Of a DNA stretch of 64,000 nucleotides, positions 46,230 to 55,907 are shown piece by piece. A model generated the notes under the pieces. It was not told the origin of the DNA and searched no databases. It saw nothing but the letters and a program-made list of their open reading frames with translations. Source of the DNA: Nostoc sp. CCCryo 231-06 (GTDB lineage Bacteria > Cyanobacteriota > Cyanobacteriia > Cyanobacteriales > Nostocaceae); assembly GCA_023522315.1 (NCBI GenBank), contig JAHCSU010000419.1:1-64000 (forward strand). The letters are read 5' to 3'. Every line of letters begins with the position of its first letter. The first letter of the stretch is position 1. Position numbers and translations under genes: made by a program.

Positions 46230-49200
46230 TTAACTATTTTCAATTGATTTCATTTTTTGCAGACGCTTTCTTTGTTGAGCTTTACCATCAGCAATTTTTT
46301 CTGTGACAACATCTACTACACCAGAAGATAATTTTCCATTTTTGACTTGATTCAAGTAGTCTGCTAAAGAACTTATGGTTGGATATCTAAACAGGTCAAT
46401 TATGGATACCTTACTCTTAAAGGCTTGAAGCAATTTTCTATGAACCTGAACCAAAAGCAACGAATGACCACCCATTTCAAAAAAGTTATCATAAATTCCT
46501 ACATTTTCAACATTCAGTATTTTTTTCCAAATATCAGCAATAGCCTGTTCCACCTCAGTTTGGGGTGGCTGATAAATTGCTTCTAATTGGGGGCGTGCTG
46601 TATCTGGTGCAGGCAGTGCTTTGCGGTCAACTTTGCCATTAGGTGTGAGCGGTAGTGCTTCAAGAATGACAAAAGCTGCTGGCATCATGTAGGTTGGTAG
46701 CTTTGACTCTAGGAAGCTACGTAGTTCCGTAATTGCCAGTATTTGTTCTTTTTGTGGAACTACATAAGCAACTAAACTTTGACCATCTACTAGCACAACT
46801 ACAGTTGCTTGCACTCCTGAGTGTTGAGTGATAACTACTTCAATTTCTCCCAGTTCTATACGGAAACCACGGAGTTTCACTTGGTTATCAATCCGACCAA
46901 GATATTCTATCTCTCCATTCGGCAAATAGCGTGCCTTATCTCCTGTTTTGTACAGACGTGCTGATTTATCGCTAAAGGGATTGGGGATAAATTTTTCTGC
47001 TGTCAAATCAGGACGGTGGAAATACCCCCTTGCGAGTCCTTCCCCAGCTATACAAAGTTCACCTATCGTACCCACAGGAACTAACTGGTTGTACTGGTCT
47101 AGGATATAAAGTTGCGTGTTCGCAATTGGGTAACTAATTGGTACTGTATTACTGTTAAGTGTTTTTACCAAGCTAGCTGCTGACCAAATGGTAGTTTCGG
47201 TAGGTCCATACATATTCCACAAGGAGTGACACTGTTGCCGTAATTGATTGGCCAAGTGTGCAGATAAAGCTTCACCACCACAAAGAATTTTTAATTGATG
47301 ATTACCACCCCAGCCTGCTGCCAAAAGTAACTGCCATGTCGCTGGTGTGGCTTGCATAACTGTAGCTTTGGAGTCAGTTAATGTTGCTGATAATTGCGTT
47401 CCATCCAAAGCTACTTGCCGACTGATAATGACTAAGCGACCGCCTACTATGATTGGCAGGAATAGTTCTAGCACTGCAATATCAAAGGAATAGGTAGTAA
47501 CTGCTAGTAAGGTATCCTTTTTGGTTACACCTGGGCTTTGCTTCATTGCAAGTAAGAAGTTGCTCAGAGCAATGTGAGGAATTTGCACGCCTTTTGGTTT
47601 GCCTGTGGAACCAGAGGTATAAATGGTGTAAGCTAGGTTGTCAGGAGTTAGCTGGGAGAATAAATTTTCCTGGGTTTGTTGCTCAATTAGATGCCAGTCA
47701 GTGTCTAAAGAAACGACTTGAGCTTTGTGTTGTGGCATTGCCTCCGCAAGGCTCCCTTGAGTTAGCAACACTGCCAATTGAACATCTTCTAGTATAAATG
47801 CTAATCTTTCTTGAGGATACCTTGGATCTAATGGTACATATGCACCACCCGCTTTGAGGATGGCTAATAGTCCAATTATCATATAGAGCGATCGCTCTAC
47901 ATAAATCCCCACCAATACTTCTGGTTTTACTCCCAGTTGTTGCAGGTAGTGTGCTAGTTGATTTGCTCTAATATTCAGTTCACGATAGGTTAGCTGTTCA
48001 TCTTCAAATACTACTGTTACAGCATCAGGTGTTTTTTGTACCTGCGCTTCAAATAATTCATGAATGCATAGCTGCTGGGGATACTCAACTTGAGTATCAT
48101 TCCACTCTTCGAGTAATTGATGTTTCTCAGATTCACTCAACAATGGTAACTCCGACAAACACTGCTTTGGATTAGCCACAATTCCAAACAGCAACGTTTG
48201 TAAATTTTCTACCATCCTGTGGATAGAAATTTCTTTGAATAAATCAGTATTATATTCTAAATTACCAACTAGTTCTGACTCTGTTTCACTCATGTAAAGA
48301 GTCAAATCAAACTTGGAAGTATTGCTATCACTTTCTAATGGACTCAGAGTCAAACCAGGTAACTCCAGGGCAGACATTGGTGCATTCTGAAGCACAAACA
48401 TCACTTGAAATAGTGGTGTATGGCTTAAGTCTCGCTGTGGTTGCAGTTGTTCAACTAACAACTCAAATGGTAAATCTTGATGTGCGTAGGCTCCTAATGC
48501 TAGTTGCCGCACCCTTTTGAGTAGCTCCTCAAAGCTGGGATTTCCTGCCAAGTTAGTTCTTAACACCAAGGTATTGACAAAAAATCCAATTAACCCTTCT
48601 ATCTCTGCTCGGTTGCGGTTAGCGATGGGTGAGCCGACTACAATATCTTCTTGCCCTGTGTAACGCCATAGCAGTGTTTGGAAAGCTGCTAACAGCGTTA
48701 TAAATAAAGTACTTCCCTGCTGCTGGCTCAATTTATTTAGGGATGCGGATAATTCTTTTGATAACTCAAATGAGTAAGTTGCACCCCGGAATGTCTGAAT
48801 TGCTGGTCTGGGATGATCTGTGGGTAACTCTAATACTTTTGGTGCATTTTCTAACTGCTTGAGCCAGTAAGATAGTTGAGTTTCGAGTACTTCTCCTTGC
48901 AGCCATTGTCGTTGCCAAGCCGCGAAGTCTACATACTGTATTGGTAGTTCCGGTAATGGTGAGGCTTGTCCAGAAAAGAAGGCTGGATAAAGTGTTGCTA
49001 ATTCTTGCACCAGTACACCTGTTGACCAACCATCAGAGACGATGTGGTGCATTGTCAGTAATACAATATGTTCTTGTTCACCAAGACGCAATAGTTTTAC
49101 TCTCAGTAGATGGTCGCTGCTGATGTCAAAAGGTTGTTGTGCTTCTTGAGAAGCCTGTTGTCTGATTTCAAGTTCCTGTTGCTCTGAAGTTAATTCACTC

Positions 49201-52200
49201 AGGTCAAGTAAAGGTATTACAAGGGGTTTAGTTTCCTTGATAACAGCTACTGCTTGCCCTTCAACTGACTGGAAATTGGTTCGTAATGCTTCATGGCGAC
49301 TGATAATTTCGTCGAAACTTTGTTGTAACGCTTTGAAATTTAATTCTCCTTGGAGGCGCACAGCAGCAGGTATGTTGTAGAAGGGGCTGTCTGCTTCTAA
49401 TTGAGCTAGGAACCATAACCTCTGTTGAGCAAATGATAGTGGTAATTGTGGCGATCGCCCAATCCGCTCAATCTTCGTCGATTCAATTCCTGAGTCTACC
49501 TTAATCGCTTTTTCAATTTCTTTTGCTAATCCAGCTATTGTTGGTTTTTCAAATAAGTAATGTAAAGGAAGTTCTACTTGAAATACTTGCCGTATTTGGG
49601 AAATCACACGAGTTGCGATTAACGAGTGCCCCCCTAATTCAAAGAAGTTATTATTAATACCTACTTTATCTAAACCAAGTACTTCCGCCCAAATACCTGC
49701 TAATAAATTCTCAATTGGTGTGCAAGGAGGGACTATATTGGATGATGATATCTGTGTCAAGTCAGGTACAGGTAGCGCTTTGCGGTCAATTTTACCATTA
49801 GGCGTGAGTGGTAGTGCTTCCAATGTGACAAAAGCCGATGGCACCATGTAGTTTGGTAGCTTTGACTCCAAAAAGCACCGCACTTCAGAAATTGCCAGTC
49901 TTTGTTCATTTTGTGGAACTACATAGGCGACTAAACGTTTAGAATTTACTGATTCTTCGCTGACAATAACTACAGTTTCTCGTACTACTGGGTATTGACT
50001 GATAATTGCCTCAATTTCTCCCAATTCAATCCGGAAACCACGTACTTTTACTTGGTGGTCAATACGACCAATGTACTCTATCTCTCCATTTGATAAATAG
50101 CGTCCCTTGTCCCCCGTTTTATACAGACGTTCAGTTTGCTTACTAAAAGGATTAGGTATAAACTTTTCTGCTGTCAAGTCGGGACGGTTTAAGTAACCCC
50201 TACCTAGTCCTACACCACTAATATAAACTTCACCCGTTACACCCATAGGAATAGGATTGAGATATTTATCAAGTAGATAAATATGAATATTTGCAATTGG
50301 TTGACCGATGGAAACTGTATTTTGGTTGGTTACACTATCTTTTTGACACTGCCAAAAAGTAACATCCACAGCAGCTTCTGTTGGGCCATAAAGATTATGT
50401 AGTTGAGTATCAAGTCGATTAAAGAAGCGTTTTTGCAGTTGGGCTGTTAATGCCTCACCACTTGCAATGACTCGCACCAGAGATTGACATTTTTCTAAAC
50501 CTTCTGCTTCGATGAAAACTTGCAGCATTGACGGGACGAAATGTAAAGTCGTAATTTGCTGCTGTAAAATTAAGTTGACTAAATATTTAGTATCTCGATG
50601 CCCTTCTGGTTGAGCTACTACTAGACGCGCACCCGTCATCAACGTCCAGAAAAATTCCCATACAGATACGTCAAAACTGAAGGGAGTTTTCTGTAAAACA
50701 GCATCTGCCGATGTTAATTGGTAAATATCTTGCATCCACAGTAAGCGATTGCAGATACCACTATGGGTATTCATTGCACCCTTTGGTTTACCTGTAGAAC
50801 CAGAGGTGTAGATTACGTAAGCAAGGTTATCACACGTGATGTTGGATACAGGATTTGCTGTGCTTTCATTGGCAATTTGTTTCCAGTCGCCGTCGATGCA
50901 AATTACTTGAGCTTTATGATTTGGTAGACTTTTTAACAGGTATTGTTGTGTTAGCAACACGCCTGGTTGCGAGTCTTCTAACATATAAGCCAAGCGTTCT
51001 TGGGGATAGCTAGGGTCTAGTGGAACATATGCACCACCTGCTTTAAGGATGGCTAATAGTCCGATTATCATAGAGAGCGATCGCTCTACACAAATCCCAA
51101 CTAATACTTCTGGTTTTACTCCCAATGAACCCAAATAATGCGCCAATTGGTTAGCTTTCGTGTTGAGTTCACAGTAGGTCAATTGTTCCGATTCAAATAT
51201 CACTGCTACTGCATCAGGTGTGCGTTCTACTTGCGCCTCGAATAATTCATGAATGCATTGTTTTTGAAGATATTCAACTTCTGTATTATTCCACTCCACA
51301 AGCAACTGATGTCGCTCAGATTCACTCAACAGTCCTAACTCTGACAACCGCTGCTGTGGATTAGCAACAATTGCTTCAAGCAAGATTTGCAAATGACCTG
51401 CCATCCGACATATAGTATTTTCCTCAAATAAATCAGTATTGTATTCTAAACTGCCAACTAACCCCGACTCTATTTCTGTCATAAATAGGGTTAAATCAAA
51501 CTTGGCACTATCACTACTGCTTTCCAATCGACTCAAAGTCAAACCAGGAAACTCTAAGGCAGATATCGGTGCATTCTGAAGCACAAACATCACTTGAAAT
51601 AGTGGTGTATGGCTTAAGTCTCGCTGTGGTTGCAGTTGCTCAACTAACAATTCAAAAGGCAAATCCTGATGTGCATAAGCTCCTAATGCTACTTCCCGCA
51701 CCCGTTTGAGTAGCTCCTGAAAGCTGGGATTTCCTGCTAAGTTAGTTCGTAGTACCAAAGTATTCACAAAAAATCCAATTAACCCTTCTATCTCCGCTCG
51801 GTTCCGATTGGCGATGGGCGAACCAACTACAATATCTTCTTGCTCTGTATAACGCCATAGCAGTGTTTGGAAAGCTGCCAACAGGGTCATAAATAAAGTA
51901 CTTCCCTGCTGCTGACTTAATTTATTCACAGCAACAGAGAGTTCCTCGGATAGCTCAAATGAGTAAGTTGCACCCCGGAATGTCTGAATTGGTGGTCTTG
52001 GATGGTCTGTGGGTAACTCTAATACTTTGGGTGCGTTCTCTAAATGCTTTCGCCAATAAGATATCTGAGTTTCGAGTACTTCTCCTTGCAGCCATTGTCG
52101 TTGCCAAGCTGCAAAGTCAACATACTGTATTGGCAGTTCACTTAAGGGTGAGGGTTGTTCGTTACAAAAGGCTTGATAAAGTGTTGCCAGTTCTTGCACC

Positions 52201-55200
52201 AGTACGCCGATTGACCAACCGTCAGAGACGATATGGTGCATTGTCAGTATTAAAATGTGTTCTTGTGTATTAATACGTAGTAATTTTACTCTCAGTAGAT
52301 AGTCGCTGCTGAGGTCAAAGGGTTGTTGTTCTTCTTGTGCAGTTTGTTGTTTAATTTCGGCTTTTTGTTGGTCTGAAGATAGTTCGCTAATATCGAATAT
52401 TGAAAACATTAAGGGCTTTTCTTCAGAGATGACAGCTATTGCTTGCCCTTGTGTTGTTTGGAAATTGGTTCGCAGCGCTTCATGACGACTGATAATTTCG
52501 TTAAAACTTTGTTGTAATGCTTCTACATTTAATTTTCCTTGTAGGCGAACAGCACCAGGAGTACTGTATAATGGGCTGTCTGGTTTTAATTGAGCTAGGA
52601 ACCACAGTCGTTGTTGAGCAAATGATAGCGGTAATTGTGGCGATCTCCCAATCCGCTCAATATTCGTCGCCTCAACTCCTGAGTCTACCTTAATCGCTTT
52701 TTCAATTTCTTTTGCTAGTTCAGCTATTGTTGGTTTTTCAAATAAGCAACGTAAAGGAAGTTCTACTTGAAATACTTGCCGGATTTGGGACATTACGCGA
52801 GTGGACATTAAGGAATGTCCTCCCAATTCAAAGAAATTATTATCAATACCTACTTTGTCTAAAGCAAGTACTTCCGCCCAAATACCTGCTAGTAAATTCT
52901 CAAAAGGTGTGGAGGGAGGGACTATATTGGATGATGATACATGTGTTAATTCCGGTGCAGGTAGTGCTTTACGGTCAACTTTGCCATTAGGGGTCAGTGG
53001 TAGTGTCTCCAATGTGACAAAAACTGTCGGCACCATGTAGCTTGGCAACTTTGACTCTAAAAAGCTACGTAATTCAGGAATTGCCAGTGTTTGTTCTTTT
53101 TGAGGAACTACATAGGCAACTATTCGTTTAGAATTTACCGATTCTTCGCTTACTACAACTACAGTTTCTCGGACTGCGGGGTGTTGATTTATAACCGCTT
53201 CAATTTCTCCTAATTCAACACGGAAACCTCTAATTTTTATTTGGTTGTCAATTCTACCGATATACTCAATATCTCCACTTGGTAAATAGCGGGCTAAATC
53301 ACTAGTTTTATAAAGGCGATCGTTTTCTTGTTTACTAAAAGGATTGGGAATAAATTTCAGGGCTGTTAATTCAGCTTGATTTAAATAACCTCTAGCTAAT
53401 CCAAGTCCGCCAATGTGCAATTCACCCGGTACTCCCAGTGGTACTGGTTGCAAATATTGGTCTAAAATGTATAATTGGGTATTAGCGATCGCCTTACCAA
53501 TGGGTATAGATCCTGTAGAATGTTTACCGACTGGAACCTGATAAACACAGCAGCCTACTACTGTCTCTGTGGGGCCGTATTCGTTAACTAATATAGTATC
53601 TGGAGCTACATCTTGCCAGAAGGTGATGCTTTGGGCTAATAAATTTTCTCCACCAATAATAAAAGCTCTAGTTTTATTTACGATCTCTTCTTTGGATAAC
53701 TGTTGTTTCAGCAAATCCAAGTGAGCGGGAGTAATTTTCACTAAACTTAAATTTGAGCTTTTCTTTAAAGCTTGAGAAAGGGTTTCGATGCCTTGTTCTT
53801 CTGATAGTAGTTCTACTGTGCGTCCAACTAATAAAGGTGATAAAAGACTGGTAATTGTTAAGTCAAAACCTAGAGGCGAGTGGACTAAAGTTCCTCCTCC
53901 TTGTTCTACTGCATATCTTTGAGTAGCCCAAATTAGGTAGTTAACTAATCCTTGATGAGGGATTAGAGTTCCTTTCGGTTTCCCAGTGGAACCAGAGGTG
54001 TAAATAACATAGGCTAAATTTAATTCGGTTGTTGTAGTGATTGGATTTTCAATTTTTTGTTGGTTTATGGCTTGGAAATCACTATCTATACAAATTACTT
54101 GAATTCCATTTGTAGCTAAATCTGCAATTAAGTGCTGTTGAGTCAGCAGCACTGCCATTTGAGAATCGTTTAGTATAAAACTTTTTCTTTCTAAGGGATA
54201 GCTTGGATCAATTGGTATGTATGCACCTCCTGCTTTTAAGATACCTAAAAGTGCAATCAACATTAAAGGCGATCGCTCGACACAAAGTCCCACCATTACA
54301 TCTGGCTTCACACCTAATTGTTGTAAGTAATGAGCTAGCTGGTTAGCACGAGTGTTTAATTCTCGGTAGGTAAATTGTTGATTTTTATAAACAATAGCAA
54401 TGTTATCTGGCGTGCGTTCTACTTGTTCTGCAAAAAGTTGATGAAAACATTTATTTATTGGAAAAACAGTTTGTGTATTATTAAAGTCAATTAACAGCTT
54501 TTTTCGTTCATTATCGCTGAGTATCTCTAATTCACTTAACAATGCATCAGGATGATTAATTGCACTTTTTAAGAGAGTAAAAAATTGTCCTGATAAACGT
54601 TCGATATCTTCTAGTAAAAATAACTCCGAATCATAGTACCACTCGGCGTGGAGAGAATTTTCTGTACGGATAAATGATAATTTTACTTTGAACTTGTCAA
54701 AACAAACATATTGCTGCAATAGAGAAAAGGTGACTGCATTTGTAGTCAAAAATTTACAATCTTGCTCTATAAAGTCGAAACAGAACGGGAAGAAAGGTAC
54801 ATCGTTGATAGCTTTATCTAATCCAGAAATTAATTCCCAATTAAAACAATCTTGCCATTCATCTGCTTGATTTTGAGAAAAAGTAATTTGTTCTAAAACT
54901 TCGCTCAACTTGAAGCTACCTTGGAGATGACAATCCACTGGTACATATTTGGCAAGTAGTCCCAGCATTTCTTGAAGTTCTTCTTCCGATCTACCATCGC
55001 AATTAGTACCAATAACCATATTTGATATATTGGTTAAACGCCATAGTAATATTTGCCAACATGTTAGTAATACTGTTGATTCTGTAGTATTACATTTTTT
55101 GGCGCTCGCAGTTATTTCGGCTGCTAAGTGAGGCGGAATTATCTGAGTGAGAATTTGAGGTTGAAATTGAGTTTCTCCAGACAATAGATTTTCATTTGGC

Positions 55201-55826
55201 AGTTTCAAGTTGAAAATATGGGTGATATCTTTTTGTCGCCAATATTCTCTACCAATTTCTGCTTCTTCTGATTCTAATAATTCATTTTGCCAATCTGAAA
55301 AAACAATGTATTGTACTGGTTCATCATCATGCAAATGTCCAGTATAAGTACGGCTTATTTCTCCTACTAAATTATTAAGTGAGGTGGCATCTGCATATAA
55401 AGCAGGTAAGTTTAACAGCAATACATATTTAGATGCTGACAGAGTAGCTAGAGATATCTGTAATGAGGATGATTTTTCCAAGTCAAACATTTGCTGTTTA
55501 GCAGATTCAATAAGTAATTCAACAGCATTTTTTTGTTCTTCAGGTTTTATCGTTGTGAAGTCATGTTTTTCTATTAAGAAGTTCCCACCATTTTCAATTA
55601 CTTGTAGTGGAATATTCATCCCTGGTAAGGAACGAAAACTAGTATCAAGAATTTGATGTCTCTTGACAGCAGTTTCTAAGGCACTTTTCAAGGTTTCAAT
55701 ATTTAAATTACCTGTAATTTCCACTGTACAAAATGAACGATATGCAAGGCTATGTTTATCTTGTAGTAGCCATAAATGTTTTTGTTGTGGCGAAAGTTGA
55801 AAACCGTGAATTGATTCATTATTCAT
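46230..55826 (-). CDS. NRPS, C(degenerate)-A-PCP-C-A-PCP-C-A-PCP (predicted Asn/Asp, Ser, Gly)
   Basis: The first C has LPALYADATS in place of HHxxxDG. Hand-read codes: A1 DLTKIGEVGK (Asn/Asp-type), A2 DVWHISLVDK (Ser), A3 DILQLGMIWK (Gly). Three PCPs with GGHSL. The second and third C domains have MHHIVSDGWS. Confidence 0.94.
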   Translation of the reverse strand: MNNESIHGFQLSPQQKHLWLLQDKHSLAYRSFCTVEITGNLNIETLKSALETAVKRHQILDTSFRSLPGMNIPLQVIENGGNFLIEKHDFTTIKPEEQKNAVELLIESAKQQMFDLEKSSSLQISLATLSASKYVLLLNLPALYADATSLNNLVGEISRTYTGHLHDDEPVQYIVFSDWQNELLESEEAEIGREYWRQKDITHIFNLKLPNENLLSGETQFQPQILTQIIPPHLAAEITASAKKCNTTESTVLLTCWQILLWRLTNISNMVIGTNCDGRSEEELQEMLGLLAKYVPVDCHLQGSFKLSEVLEQITFSQNQADEWQDCFNWELISGLDKAINDVPFFPFCFDFIEQDCKFLTTNAVTFSLLQQYVCFDKFKVKLSFIRTENSLHAEWYYDSELFLLEDIERLSGQFFTLLKSAINHPDALLSELEILSDNERKKLLIDFNNTQTVFPINKCFHQLFAEQVERTPDNIAIVYKNQQFTYRELNTRANQLAHYLQQLGVKPDVMVGLCVERSPLMLIALLGILKAGGAYIPIDPSYPLERKSFILNDSQMAVLLTQQHLIADLATNGIQVICIDSDFQAINQQKIENPITTTTELNLAYVIYTSGSTGKPKGTLIPHQGLVNYLIWATQRYAVEQGGGTLVHSPLGFDLTITSLLSPLLVGRTVELLSEEQGIETLSQALKKSSNLSLVKITPAHLDLLKQQLSKEEIVNKTRAFIIGGENLLAQSITFWQDVAPDTILVNEYGPTETVVGCCVYQVPVGKHSTGSIPIGKAIANTQLYILDQYLQPVPLGVPGELHIGGLGLARGYLNQAELTALKFIPNPFSKQENDRLYKTSDLARYLPSGDIEYIGRIDNQIKIRGFRVELGEIEAVINQHPAVRETVVVVSEESVNSKRIVAYVVPQKEQTLAIPELRSFLESKLPSYMVPTVFVTLETLPLTPNGKVDRKALPAPELTHVSSSNIVPPSTPFENLLAGIWAEVLALDKVGIDNNFFELGGHSLMSTRVMSQIRQVFQVELPLRCLFEKPTIAELAKEIEKAIKVDSGVEATNIERIGRSPQLPLSFAQQRLWFLAQLKPDSPLYSTPGAVRLQGKLNVEALQQSFNEIISRHEALRTNFQTTQGQAIAVISEEKPLMFSIFDISELSSDQQKAEIKQQTAQEEQQPFDLSSDYLLRVKLLRINTQEHILILTMHHIVSDGWSIGVLVQELATLYQAFCNEQPSPLSELPIQYVDFAAWQRQWLQGEVLETQISYWRKHLENAPKVLELPTDHPRPPIQTFRGATYSFELSEELSVAVNKLSQQQGSTLFMTLLAAFQTLLWRYTEQEDIVVGSPIANRNRAEIEGLIGFFVNTLVLRTNLAGNPSFQELLKRVREVALGAYAHQDLPFELLVEQLQPQRDLSHTPLFQVMFVLQNAPISALEFPGLTLSRLESSSDSAKFDLTLFMTEIESGLVGSLEYNTDLFEENTICRMAGHLQILLEAIVANPQQRLSELGLLSESERHQLLVEWNNTEVEYLQKQCIHELFEAQVERTPDAVAVIFESEQLTYCELNTKANQLAHYLGSLGVKPEVLVGICVERSLSMIIGLLAILKAGGAYVPLDPSYPQERLAYMLEDSQPGVLLTQQYLLKSLPNHKAQVICIDGDWKQIANESTANPVSNITCDNLAYVIYTSGSTGKPKGAMNTHSGICNRLLWMQDIYQLTSADAVLQKTPFSFDVSVWEFFWTLMTGARLVVAQPEGHRDTKYLVNLILQQQITTLHFVPSMLQVFIEAEGLEKCQSLVRVIASGEALTAQLQKRFFNRLDTQLHNLYGPTEAAVDVTFWQCQKDSVTNQNTVSIGQPIANIHIYLLDKYLNPIPMGVTGEVYISGVGLGRGYLNRPDLTAEKFIPNPFSKQTERLYKTGDKGRYLSNGEIEYIGRIDHQVKVRGFRIELGEIEAIISQYPVVRETVVIVSEESVNSKRLVAYVVPQNEQRLAISEVRCFLESKLPNYMVPSAFVTLEALPLTPNGKIDRKALPVPDLTQISSSNIVPPCTPIENLLAGIWAEVLGLDKVGINNNFFELGGHSLIATRVISQIRQVFQVELPLHYLFEKPTIAGLAKEIEKAIKVDSGIESTKIERIGRSPQLPLSFAQQRLWFLAQLEADSPFYNIPAAVRLQGELNFKALQQSFDEIISRHEALRTNFQSVEGQAVAVIKETKPLVIPLLDLSELTSEQQELEIRQQASQEAQQPFDISSDHLLRVKLLRLGEQEHIVLLTMHHIVSDGWSTGVLVQELATLYPAFFSGQASPLPELPIQYVDFAAWQRQWLQGEVLETQLSYWLKQLENAPKVLELPTDHPRPAIQTFRGATYSFELSKELSASLNKLSQQQGSTLFITLLAAFQTLLWRYTGQEDIVVGSPIANRNRAEIEGLIGFFVNTLVLRTNLAGNPSFEELLKRVRQLALGAYAHQDLPFELLVEQLQPQRDLSHTPLFQVMFVLQNAPMSALELPGLTLSPLESDSNTSKFDLTLYMSETESELVGNLEYNTDLFKEISIHRMVENLQTLLFGIVANPKQCLSELPLLSESEKHQLLEEWNDTQVEYPQQLCIHELFEAQVQKTPDAVTVVFEDEQLTYRELNIRANQLAHYLQQLGVKPEVLVGIYVERSLYMIIGLLAILKAGGAYVPLDPRYPQERLAFILEDVQLAVLLTQGSLAEAMPQHKAQVVSLDTDWHLIEQQTQENLFSQLTPDNLAYTIYTSGSTGKPKGVQIPHIALSNFLLAMKQSPGVTKKDTLLAVTTYSFDIAVLELFLPIIVGGRLVIISRQVALDGTQLSATLTDSKATVMQATPATWQLLLAAGWGGNHQLKILCGGEALSAHLANQLRQQCHSLWNMYGPTETTIWSAASLVKTLNSNTVPISYPIANTQLYILDQYNQLVPVGTIGELCIAGEGLARGYFHRPDLTAEKFIPNPFSDKSARLYKTGDKARYLPNGEIEYLGRIDNQVKLRGFRIELGEIEVVITQHSGVQATVVVLVDGQSLVAYVVPQKEQILAITELRSFLESKLPTYMMPAAFVILEALPLTPNGKVDRKALPAPDTARPQLEAIYQPPQTEVEQAIADIWKKILNVENVGIYDNFFEMGGHSLLLVQVHRKLLQAFKSKVSIIDLFRYPTISSLADYLNQVKNGKLSSGVVDVVTEKIADGKAQQRKRLQKMKSIENS

Positions 55827-55907
55827 AATCTAAAAAGTGAAAATCTCTTAACTTTTTAATAATTATTCATCCTGCATACTGTATGCATTTCATGACTGAA
55901 TAATACT